DNA from: Solobacterium sp.
GTDB lineage: Bacteria; Bacillota_I; Bacilli_A; Erysipelotrichales; Erysipelotrichaceae
NCBI GenBank assembly: GCA_017543005.1
Contig: JAFWEA010000013.1
Coordinates: 1-10,413, forward strand
DNA: 10,413 nt
Direction of reading: 5' to 3'
Positions 1 through 6,020 of the stretch are shown piece after piece; within the stretch, counting starts at the first letter, position 1, and each line of letters opens with the position of its first letter. The translations under genes and the position numbers were made by a program. The notes under the pieces are model-generated. The model saw only the letters and a list, made by a program, of their open reading frames with translations. It ran no database searches and had not been told where the DNA came from.

Positions 1-80
1 ACCGGAACCTGTTTCCGGAACGCCCAGTACAGCAGAAAAACAGCCGGCAGGAAGACAGTCAGAAATGTCAGGCTCATCAT
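1..80 (-). CDS. MBOAT-like membrane O-acyltransferase, N-terminal fragment
   Basis: Only the first 26 codons are in the window; the gene continues past base 1. The visible peptide starts MMSLTFLTVFLPAVFLLYW and then turns basic (AFRKQ). A hydrophobic start with an FLP-x-VFLLYW signature is what I know from the N-terminus of MBOAT proteins of the AlgI/DltB type, which move acyl groups from the cytoplasm onto extracellular polysaccharides or teichoic acids. The family call rests on this short segment alone. The start at 80 is preferred over the in-frame ATG at 77 because GAGG lies 7 nt upstream of it. The gap from the stop of the preceding gene is 22 nt, so it probably belongs to the same minus-strand transcript. 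It could also be another multipass membrane protein with a similar first helix. Confidence 0.5.
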   Translation of the reverse strand, partial: MMSLTFLTVFLPAVFLLYWAFRKQVP

Positions 81-102
81 GGACATTCCTCATTGCCCCT
101 TT

Positions 103-780
103 CTAGCTGCTGTACAGGCTGTACAGTTCATCCAGGTCACGTTCGTCGGCGATAAAGGCATTGCCGAGCAGTTCGATATTACCGTAATCAAACATGACGC
201 CGCCCTGTTCCGGCACGATGATGACCGACTCATCCCCGGTCTCAAGACACCGGATAATCGTCTGCAGCTGTTCCGGTTCTTCCCGGTAGTTCATCAGCAG
301 ATGGAAGCCGGAAAGAACCCCGAGGCCTTCCCGCTCCACGCCATACCAGCTGTCTTCCACGGTATCCAGCAGCGCTTCCGCCCCGGCCCCGACGCCGATC
401 AGAAGGCCATGGTAACGCCGGACCATCCCGTCCAGTCCGCGGTCTTCCAGAATCCGGCAGGCCTGGGCCGCATTGTCCGCGATCAGAACCAGCACATCAC
501 TGTGCTGCAGGATCCGCTCGAACATCTCCGGTTCCAGATCCGCCTGGTTCAGGATGCGAATGTTCTCCGGCCTCATGCCGTACGCCCTTAAAGACCGCCG
601 CAGATGATAGAGATTTTCTTCCTCGTTCAGCATGTCGCCATGCATCATCGCATCACTGGCCCAGCCTTCTTCATAGACCAGCGGCAGCACCGCCGCCGTA
701 TGCATATAGGAAAACGTCTCTGCCAGCAGTTCGGCAGCCCATTCCTGTTCATAATTCATATTGCTGAACAGCAGGATCAT
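103..780 (-). CDS. Peptidase S51 / class I glutamine-amidotransferase-like protein lacking the catalytic serine
   Basis: A 225-residue protein with the layout of the S51 (dipeptidase E/cyanophycinase) fold. A beta strand at residues 94-100 (SDVLVLI) runs into ADN at 101-103, where active members have GGN. A helix (LEDRGLDGMV, 111-120) and the nucleophile-elbow segment follow. Active enzymes have G-x-S-A-G at the elbow; here it reads GVGAGA (129-134), so the serine is glycine 131. Downstream, GLGVLSGFHLLMNY (152-165) aligns by eye with the segment usually ending in PHY, giving Asn164 where the catalytic His is expected. The C-terminal half keeps the family layout (VIIVPEQGG, 187-194). It is therefore probably a non-hydrolytic member, perhaps binding a ligand or partner. 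The start has AGGGGG just upstream and overlaps the preceding methyltransferase stop as ATGA (777-780), so translation is likely coupled. The family is a by-eye assignment; loss of the serine is directly visible if it is right. Confidence 0.55.
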   Translation of the reverse strand: MILLFSNMNYEQEWAAELLAETFSYMHTAAVLPLVYEEGWASDAMMHGDMLNEEENLYHLRRSLRAYGMRPENIRILNQADLEPEMFERILQHSDVLVLIADNAAQACRILEDRGLDGMVRRYHGLLIGVGAGAEALLDTVEDSWYGVEREGLGVLSGFHLLMNYREEPEQLQTIIRCLETGDESVIIVPEQGGVMFDYGNIELLGNAFIADERDLDELYSLYSS

Positions 781-1508
781 TTCTGCCCCCTGTATCGGTA
801 CATGATGATCCCGCCAGCCACGGCCACATTCAGTGACTCAAAGCCGTTCATTTCTATCTTCAGCCTTCTGTCAGCCGCTTTCTGCAGGGACGGCCGCACG
901 CCGTTGCCTTCATTGCCGAGGATAAAGGCCATGGCGGGCTGGGCTTCCACCGCGCTCATCGGATCGGCTTCCTGCAGGGTTGTCGCCACAACCTGCACGC
1001 CCTGCCGCTGCAGCTCTGCCGTCAGTTTTTCAACATCCGTACGGATCACCGGGATGGCAAACAGTGCCCCCTGGGTCGCCCGGATGACTTTTTCATTGTA
1101 AAGATCACAGGTTTTTTCCGAACAGTAGACTGCATCAAACGAGAACGACACAGCCGTCCGGATCAAAGTTCCTAAATTGCCCGGATCCTGGATGTCATCG
1201 AGAATCAGAATCCGGCTGTTTCCCGCTGCCTGTTTCTTCAGCTGCCGGCAGACCGCGATCACATGTGCCCCGGAGGGATTCTGCGAAAGCTTGTGCATCA
1301 CTGCCGGTGTGGTCAGAACAATATGTTCAAACGCAAAGGCCGGTTCCGTATCGGTGATAATTGTTTCGACAATGCCGGCTTTCAATGCCTCTTCCGTCAG
1401 ATGCATTCCCTCAATGAGAAACAGACCGGTTTCATCCCGGCCTTTTTTCTGATGCAGTCTGCCCCAGTTTTTTACCCTGGCATTCTGGGTGGAGTCAATT
1501 CGTTCCAT
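777..1508 (-). CDS. TrmH/SpoU-family RNA 2'-O-ribose methyltransferase (YsgA-like)
   Basis: A 243-residue SPOUT methyltransferase, expected to transfer a methyl from SAM to a ribose 2'-OH in rRNA or tRNA. The N-terminal substrate-binding domain has the usual opening (IDSTQNARVKNWGRLHQKK, 4-22; FLIEGMHLTEEAL, 30-42). All three SpoU motifs are intact: DIQDPGNLGTLIRTA at 105-119 with the Asn and Arg used in catalysis, ILGNEGNGV at 196-204, and FESLNVAVAGGIIMY at 223-237 in the trefoil-knot SAM pocket. The target nucleotide cannot be told from sequence. I place the start at 1508, where IDSTQN begins as in relatives; a longer frame from a GTG at 1562 would overlap the GtrII-like gene and add residues the family lacks. 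There is no SD before 1508. Instead a TGCTACAAT extended -10 sits 8 nt upstream, so the message may be leaderless. The stop overlaps the next gene by 4 nt. Confidence 0.9.
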   Translation of the reverse strand: MERIDSTQNARVKNWGRLHQKKGRDETGLFLIEGMHLTEEALKAGIVETIITDTEPAFAFEHIVLTTPAVMHKLSQNPSGAHVIAVCRQLKKQAAGNSRILILDDIQDPGNLGTLIRTAVSFSFDAVYCSEKTCDLYNEKVIRATQGALFAIPVIRTDVEKLTAELQRQGVQVVATTLQEADPMSAVEAQPAMAFILGNEGNGVRPSLQKAADRRLKIEMNGFESLNVAVAGGIIMYRYRGQK

Positions 1509-1516
1509 ATACGGGC

Positions 1517-1545
1517 ATTGTAGCACAGCCGCACTCTTTCTGAAA
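1517..1545 (-). promoter_or_regulatory. Extended -10 promoter for the SpoU methyltransferase at 777-1508
   Basis: Read on the minus strand, TTTCAG (1540-1545), 17 nt, then TACAAT (1517-1522) preceded by TGC, i.e. a TGn extended -10. The predicted first base is near A1510 or A1508, within 0-2 nt of the ATG. It lies in the 41-nt gap after the GtrII-like gene, the only sizeable internal gap in the left operon. The -35 match is weak and no transcript data were available. Confidence 0.5.
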
Positions 1546-1549
1546 CCGC

Positions 1550-3007
1550 TCAGTACACACACAGATGCAGTGTATCCCCGTCAAAGACGAGCTGTTCTTC
1601 GGAAAAATCATCCCAGTTTTTCCCGTAGAAATAGTCATTGTATTCCGCCTGCGGTGTGCCGCGCTCATAGTGGCGGTTGAGATTGCAGTTGATTGCGTTG
1701 ACATCACTCCAGAATTCCACAAACGCCCGGGTATTGAAGCCGCGCCCGTCCATGCCCGGATAGTTCCAGGTCAATTGGTCATCGTGGTAGATCGTGATGG
1801 TCTTTACGGTATTGCCGGTTTCGGCCTCATAGCGGTCGATGCATTCGCCGATCTTCAGGCAGATCTCGCGGTCTTTCGCGTTGACCCGATAACGGTCGCG
1901 GAAGATCCAGGTGAAGTTGGCCGCCTGAAACAGCAGGACGCCGGCAAACAGCACCAGCCAGAGCTTTTCCGGCTTCGCATAGACCTTCATCATGACTTCA
2001 TGATGATTCACAAACAGATGCACCAGCAGGATGCCGGCCAGCGCTCCGAACGGATAGACAATCCGCGGGGAGAAATCGGTGCTGGCCTTGACAAAGTACA
2101 GCGCAAACCCGGCCAGCAGATCCACAAAAATCAGATAAGGAATCTCATACAGCCGCCATGGTTTCCCACCCTTCAGGATAACAAAGGCCGCCAGCAGCAC
2201 CGCCCCGGCGCACATCAGGGCAAAGCAGTATTTCGGCATCACATGACAGCTGAACAGGAAGACATCCAGCATGTTCACAAAGGTATTGCGGATGGTTTCG
2301 GCCACGGTCATGGTGCTGCCGATGCGCGGGTTGGCCAGTACAAAGCGGGTAATCAGCCAGGCAATGATCATGACATTGCCGTACATGCCGGCCAGGATGA
2401 AATTATTCTTCACAAAGCTTTTGAAATCATGCGAGTGTTCAATCAGGTGCGGCAGGCACAGCACCACAAAGATGCCCAAAGCTGTCTGGTAGATGAAAAC
2501 CGCACAGAACAGCCAGACTTCCGTCAGGATCAGGTCTTTTGTCCTATGCCCCTGCCACCAGCGGTTCATACGCTCAAAGGCCAGCACCGCAAAGAAAATC
2601 GAGGCATTTAAAAGACCTGTTTCGACAAACAGATAGAACTGAATGCAGAACAGATTCAAAATCACAAAAGCCGCCAGGAATACCGCTGTCAGTGAATCCG
2701 GGCAGTACTGCTCATAAACCCGGGCTGTGCGGTATACCGCAAGAATCATAAAGATCGTACCGATCACATAGGAAACCATATAGGTTACCGGCATGGACCA
2801 GTTCAGATAGGTTTCATAGATCCAGTACACGGCCGCGCTGATGATCCGCCCGTTGCCGTACAGCATCCATTCCCATTCGCTGGACGCAAAGGTGCTGTAG
2901 GTATCGATCGAATACTCCGGCAGACAGTCGGTCAGAAACAGTACCAGCACTGCCAGAATGCTCAGCAGCCATGTCACAGTCCGGTCTTTGCCAAACAGTC
3001 TTTTCAT
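1550..3007 (-). CDS. GtrII-type multipass membrane protein, putative glucosyltransferase
   Basis: A 485-residue integral membrane protein with roughly ten hydrophobic segments, for example 12-28, 73-92, 106-128, 131-144, 164-186, 203-223, 261-278, 288-306, 317-333 and 347-364. The last is followed by a soluble tail of about 120 residues. The first extracytoplasmic loop has YSIDTYSTF (32-40) and YGNGR (50-54). The C-terminus has IYHDDQLTWNYPGM (406-419) and ends in a FDGDTLHLCVY-type strand. This architecture fits the GtrII/Glucos_trans_II group, which adds glucosyl groups to cell-surface glycans from polyprenyl-phosphate-glucose; the specific sugar and acceptor are unknown. The assignment is from remembered family features. 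The start has AGGGGAA upstream and overlaps the preceding stop as ATGA (3004-3007). A glycan-modifying protein inside an RNA-modification cluster is unexpected, though the MBOAT-like gene further down is also an envelope gene. Confidence 0.6.
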   Translation of the reverse strand: MKRLFGKDRTVTWLLSILAVLVLFLTDCLPEYSIDTYSTFASSEWEWMLYGNGRIISAAVYWIYETYLNWSMPVTYMVSYVIGTIFMILAVYRTARVYEQYCPDSLTAVFLAAFVILNLFCIQFYLFVETGLLNASIFFAVLAFERMNRWWQGHRTKDLILTEVWLFCAVFIYQTALGIFVVLCLPHLIEHSHDFKSFVKNNFILAGMYGNVMIIAWLITRFVLANPRIGSTMTVAETIRNTFVNMLDVFLFSCHVMPKYCFALMCAGAVLLAAFVILKGGKPWRLYEIPYLIFVDLLAGFALYFVKASTDFSPRIVYPFGALAGILLVHLFVNHHEVMMKVYAKPEKLWLVLFAGVLLFQAANFTWIFRDRYRVNAKDREICLKIGECIDRYEAETGNTVKTITIYHDDQLTWNYPGMDGRGFNTRAFVEFWSDVNAINCNLNRHYERGTPQAEYNDYFYGKNWDDFSEEQLVFDGDTLHLCVY

Positions 3008-3738
3008 TGCCGTTCCCCTGCAGCGTAAGTGCGCTGCCGCAGCACCTCAAAGCCCAGGGCAGCTGCTGCCCCGGCCGCATTGAGTGCGTTGCGGAAATCG
3101 TTGGCGTAAGGAATATAGATATTCTGTTCACACTTTGCCAGAACCGCTGCCGAAAGGCCGCGCATTTCCCCGCCGATGGCAATCAGCACCGGCTGGCGGT
3201 AATCCCCTTCAAAATAGGAGATGGCATCTTTCCGCATGGCCGCATAGGTTTTTAAGCCATGGTCCTGACAGAACTGCACTGCTTCAGCCGGATCTTCGCT
3301 CAGGATGACCGGCAGGTATTCAAAGGCCCCGGCACTCGATTTGAGAATGACCGGTTCCGCCCGCTGCCAGTCCCGCTGCCGCAGGATCAGGCCTGTACAG
3401 CCGGCACTGTAAAGCGAACGGATCACATACCCGAGATTAAAGGGATCTTCCACCCCTTCCAGCAGGACCGCAAACGGCACGCCGTTCAGCAGGTCCGGAA
3501 GTTCCTGCCACTGCCGCGGACCGGCCTTGGCAATGACGCCGCCATGGGTTCGGCCCGAGGCCAGCGCATCGATTTCCTCCCGCGGACAGCGGGTAACTTT
3601 GATACCCTGCCGTTCCGCCTGGTGCGCAATGAAACCGGCGTCCTTGTCATGACGCTCTTTATCCAGCATGATCTCTTCGACCACGCGCCGGCCGCCCAGC
3701 ATGGCCGCCTTAACGCTGACTCCGCCTTCAATGATCAT
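3004..3738 (-). CDS. Divergent TrmH/SpoU-family RNA methyltransferase
   Basis: A 244-residue protein with an N-terminal L30e-like substrate-binding region (about 1-80; GGRRVVEEIMLDKERHDKD at 15-33) and a C-terminal SPOUT domain (about 88-236). Motif 1 reads EGVEDPFNLGYVIRSLYSAG (94-113), with the DP-x-NLG core and Arg107 present. Motif 2 is IGGEMRGLS (188-196), where most relatives have N-E-G. Motif 3 is IPYANDFRNALNAAGAAAA (209-227); the usual SLNV is ALNA, keeping Asn220 but not the serine before it. It therefore probably still binds SAM but forms a separate subfamily from the gene at 777-1508. The start at 3738 is chosen because AAGGAG lies 8 nt upstream; a longer frame from about 3780 lacks this. 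It overlaps the end of trhP2 by 11 nt and the start of the GtrII-like gene by 4 nt, so it is embedded in one operon. The RNA target is unknown. Confidence 0.8.
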   Translation of the reverse strand: MIIEGGVSVKAAMLGGRRVVEEIMLDKERHDKDAGFIAHQAERQGIKVTRCPREEIDALASGRTHGGVIAKAGPRQWQELPDLLNGVPFAVLLEGVEDPFNLGYVIRSLYSAGCTGLILRQRDWQRAEPVILKSSAGAFEYLPVILSEDPAEAVQFCQDHGLKTYAAMRKDAISYFEGDYRQPVLIAIGGEMRGLSAAVLAKCEQNIYIPYANDFRNALNAAGAAAALGFEVLRQRTYAAGERQ

Positions 3739-4969
3739 CTTCCCTGCTCCTTCTGAGGATATCATCCGGCCTGACCGCAAAGGGCACCTTCAGCCGCAGC
3801 TCCTTCATCGGCTGCCGGCTGATCTCCAGATATTCCCCGTTTTCATTCTTGAATTCACTGATCCGGAAGGTCCGGTTCTCCTGTCCCGGGCTGAGCACTT
3901 CCATCGTTTCCCCCAGATCAAACGGATTCCGGGTGATCATGATCATTGTGCCGTCGGCCGGATCATAGGATGCCACTGTACCAAGGAAATCATGGTTGAC
4001 ATCATTGCCGGCCTTCAGATCCGATATCAGTCCTTCCGCGCCCCGGACACCGCCATAGAAGCCGTTCCAGACGGCCCGGTTTTCGCCCTTCATGATCTCC
4101 CGCCGGTGCGCTTCGAGCCGCTCGGATGACAGTTCGCCTTCATGGGCATAGAGGTCATCGAGCAGGTGCCGGTAACCCGACACGATCGAAGCAACATAGT
4201 ATTCGGTCTTCATGCGCCCTTCAATCTTGAACGAGCGCACCCCGGCTTCCCAGAGCGAAGCGATTTCCTGCACCGCGCAGAGATCCTTCGAACCCATGGT
4301 CAGCAGGCTGTCCTGCGTACTGAGTTCCGTCTCCCCGTCATAGAGATGGTAGAACCACCGGCAGCTCTGCGCACAGCCGCCCCGGTTGGCATCCCGCAAT
4401 GTCATGCGGTTGCTCAGGGTGCAGCGGCCCGAATAACTCACGCACATGCCGCCATGGATGAACGCTTCCACTTCTGCCGGACTGGCGGCGGTGATGCTGC
4501 GGACATCTTCCAGCGTGCACTCCCGGCCCAGCACGACCCGGTCGATCTTCAGCGTATCGTAAAGGAAGCGGGCGGCTTCGGCATTGGTAACGCTCATCTG
4601 CGTGCTGCAGTGAATCTCTGCCTTCGGAGCATATGTCCGGGCCAGTTCCATGACTGCCGGGGACGCGATAATTAATGCATCTACACCGATCTCCTGCAGC
4701 TGTTCCAGATATTCCTTCAGCCCGTCATAATCCTCTTCATGAGGAATCATGTTTACCGTCACATGGATGCGGGAACCCCGCTCATGCGCATAGTTACAGG
4801 CTTCGGCAATGTCCGCCAGCGTGAAGTTGGATGCCCGCGAGCGCAGTGAAAACTGCGGACCGCCGAGATACACCGCATCCGCACCGTAGCGTACTGCTGT
4901 TTTCGCCCGGGCGAGATCCCCCGCCGGAGCCAGCAATTCCGGTTTTTCAGCGAATCGTTTTCTGTCCAT
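3728..4969 (-). CDS. trhP2: U32-family tRNA U34 hydroxylase, Fe-S subunit (TrhP2/YrrO-like)
   Basis: A 413-residue U32 protein, annotated historically as a collagenase-like peptidase. Members of the YrrO/TrhP branch hydroxylate C5 of wobble uridine U34 in tRNA (ho5U, precursor of mo5U or cmo5U), using a 4Fe-4S cluster and, in Escherichia coli, prephenate. The N-terminal half is a barrel-like domain opening with PELLAPAGD (10-18) and YLGGPQFSLRSRASNF (34-49). The U32 signature at 168-187 has the form E-x-F-x2-G-x2-C-x6-C. Conserved cysteines C176, C183, C199 and C203, plus C231, are candidate cluster ligands. The C-terminal part (about 325-405) looks like the small beta domain of the family. 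Length is close to Bacillus YrrO. It starts 23 nt inside the end of trhP1 with only a weak GGGA upstream, so its translation probably depends on trhP1. The function is inferred from family and the paired layout. Confidence 0.85.
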   Translation of the reverse strand: MDRKRFAEKPELLAPAGDLARAKTAVRYGADAVYLGGPQFSLRSRASNFTLADIAEACNYAHERGSRIHVTVNMIPHEEDYDGLKEYLEQLQEIGVDALIIASPAVMELARTYAPKAEIHCSTQMSVTNAEAARFLYDTLKIDRVVLGRECTLEDVRSITAASPAEVEAFIHGGMCVSYSGRCTLSNRMTLRDANRGGCAQSCRWFYHLYDGETELSTQDSLLTMGSKDLCAVQEIASLWEAGVRSFKIEGRMKTEYYVASIVSGYRHLLDDLYAHEGELSSERLEAHRREIMKGENRAVWNGFYGGVRGAEGLISDLKAGNDVNHDFLGTVASYDPADGTMIMITRNPFDLGETMEVLSPGQENRTFRISEFKNENGEYLEISRQPMKELRLKVPFAVRPDDILRRSREDDH

Positions 4970-5795
4970 AATATCCCGTGGAGAACGCCAGGCCCTCCCA
5001 CCTTTTCATATATGCATCTGCCGCTGTTTCCGCGTCAGCCCCGGCCATGATCTGCCGGTAGACCTGCAGCGTGTCAGCCATCATATCTTCCTCAAGGAAC
5101 GTGCCGTCAATGTAGAACCGGTCAGCGGCCGCGAATTCATTGATATAGCCAAAGGATTCCTGGATGAAATCCGTAAAGATCATCGTCCCGGCTTCACTCT
5201 CATAGACCGGCATGCGCTCCTGCCGTTTTTCTTCCTGCAGCAGGAACTTCTTTTCTTTCATATCGAGATCACGGTGCCGGTAATCCGCCCAGGCCGAAAG
5301 CAGCGGGCGCCTGGAAACGGTCATCATCAGATACCCGTGCATGGTCAGCTCGCACTTAGCCGCCGGCAGGATTGATTTAACTTCCTGGGCGGTCAGCAGC
5401 GGCGAAACACTGACCCCATGGATGCCCCTTGCCTGCCACCAGCGCGCATCCGCCTGACTGGTCAGCAGGGTTTCCGGCCGGTAGATCAGCTTTTCCTGCA
5501 GACCGCACGCAGCCGCAAGCATCACAACAGCCGGATCGGAGAAGTAAATATACCTCAGTCCCGGCATCTCCTTCAGAATGGCCAGCGTCTTTCTGACCTG
5601 CTCGATTTCCGCCGGGAAAAAGAGCCTGTTCATCAGCACTGAAAAGGCAGGCAGTTCCTGCAGCTGTTGGGGATCCTGTTCCGATAAAGCCGAAAAGCAG
5701 CACCCGCGCACCGCCAGCACGGCCTCATCAGCCCCTGCCGCCAGCATGCGCCTGGCTTCTTCCGGTGAATTGACACTGATTGCCAGTATAGTCAT
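4947..5795 (-). CDS. trhP1: U32-family partner subunit of tRNA U34 hydroxylase (TrhP1/YrrN-like)
   Basis: A 282-residue U32 paralogue, shorter than its neighbour and close in size to Bacillus YrrN, which works with YrrO in ho5U34 formation. Residues 149-167 align without gaps to 168-186 of the downstream protein (E149/E168, H153/H172, G154/G173, S161/S180, R163/R182). The two cluster cysteines are replaced: C176 corresponds to Met157 and C183 to Pro164. The protein therefore keeps the U32 core but probably cannot hold the Fe-S cluster alone, which suits a structural or tRNA-binding role in a heterodimer. It ends with a STGYYGQKTIR tail that overlaps the start of trhP2. The sequence just before the ATG has no SD; a -10 box lies 8 nt upstream, which suggests a leaderless transcript. 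A TrmR-type O-methyltransferase gene, which precedes this pair in Bacillus subtilis, is absent here; the upstream neighbour is the divergent folT. Confidence 0.8.
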   Translation of the reverse strand: MTILAISVNSPEEARRMLAAGADEAVLAVRGCCFSALSEQDPQQLQELPAFSVLMNRLFFPAEIEQVRKTLAILKEMPGLRYIYFSDPAVVMLAAACGLQEKLIYRPETLLTSQADARWWQARGIHGVSVSPLLTAQEVKSILPAAKCELTMHGYLMMTVSRRPLLSAWADYRHRDLDMKEKKFLLQEEKRQERMPVYESEAGTMIFTDFIQESFGYINEFAAADRFYIDGTFLEEDMMADTLQVYRQIMAGADAETAADAYMKRWEGLAFSTGYYGQKTIR

Positions 5796-5803
5796 ACGGG
5801 AAA

Positions 5804-5832
5804 ATTTTACACTGTATCCGTCTCTTTGAAAA
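5804..5832 (-). promoter_or_regulatory. Promoter of the trhP1 operon
   Basis: Read on the minus strand, TTTTCA (5827-5832; 4 of 6 consensus bases), a 17-nt spacer and TAAAAT (5804-5809). The expected start of transcription is about 5797-5795, at or 2 nt before the ATG. The intervening bases are TTTCCCGT with no SD, so this would give a leaderless mRNA. Its -35 lies only 8 bp from the -35 of the rightward folT promoter. Confidence 0.55.
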
Positions 5833-5840
5833 CCTCAGTA

Positions 5841-5869
5841 TTGACGGGGGCTTAACGGATTGCTAGTAT
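5841..5869 (+). promoter_or_regulatory. Promoter of the riboswitch-folT transcript
   Basis: TTGACG (5841-5846), a 17-nt spacer, then TAGTAT (5864-5869) preceded by TGC, i.e. an extended -10. The expected transcription start is about 5876, a few bases before helix P1 of the riboswitch. This is one of the best sigma-A-type matches in the window. Confidence 0.7.
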
Positions 5870-5880
5870 GAAATCGAAAC

Positions 5881-5955
5881 CAGGGACCCTGCGTTAAGTG
5901 CTGCCGGAAATGGGAAGCCGACGGACGAAAAGCATGGCTTGCGGTAGGATCCCCT
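5881..5955 (+). promoter_or_regulatory. Tetrahydrofolate (THF) riboswitch aptamer
   Basis: The conserved blocks of the Firmicutes THF riboswitch are present in order: GCGTTAAGTG (5891-5900), GAAATGGGA (5907-5915), GACGGACGAA (5920-5929) and GCGGTAGG (5941-5948). P1 is formed by GGGACCCT (5883-5890) with AGGATCCC (5946-5953), 7 of 8 pairs. P4 is AAGC/GCTT (5930-5933 with 5937-5940). P3 has at least CCG/CGG (5904-5906 with 5922-5924) closing the conserved loop. It lies between a strong promoter and folT, where this riboswitch is known to act. The aptamer senses reduced folates and normally lowers expression of folate uptake or synthesis genes. Confidence 0.88.
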
Positions 5956-5977
5956 CTCCCGAAAAACGTGAAGAAAA

Positions 5978-6015
5978 CGGCTTCCTGATTCACATAACGC
6001 GGTGAGAAAGGAGGC
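5978..6015 (+). promoter_or_regulatory. Expression platform: SD-sequestering hairpin of the THF riboswitch, with folT SD
   Basis: The folT SD is AAAGGAGG (6007-6014), 6 nt before the ATG at 6021. GCTTCCT (5980-5986) pairs with AGGAGGC (6009-6015) over 7 pairs including one G-U. TTCAC (5989-5993) also pairs with GTGAG (6002-6006), leaving an 8-nt loop, so the SD can be hidden. CGGCTTCC (5978-5985) is also perfectly complementary to GGAAGCCG (5913-5920) in the aptamer core, a competing pairing that would free the SD. No U-tract follows the hairpin, so control is probably translational, not by termination. Confidence 0.72.
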
Positions 6016-6020
6016 CTTTT

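Noticed and set aside
1509..1562. N-terminal extension of the SpoU methyltransferase from a GTG at 1562
   Set aside because: It would overlap the GtrII-like stop, run through a promoter-like region and add 18 residues not seen before IDSTQN in the family.
1565..2611. Open frame of 348 codons on the plus strand, antisense to the GtrII-like gene
   Set aside because: Its composition is rich in His, Gln, Asp and Val from reversed membrane-protein codons, it has no SD, and it matches no family. The opposing frame has membrane segments and a good start.
5968..5993. Alternative small hairpins (GTGAA with TTCAC, GAAG with CTTC) in the folT leader
   Set aside because: They are shorter than the two competing pairings of 5978-5986 and may only be transient; kept out of the main model.
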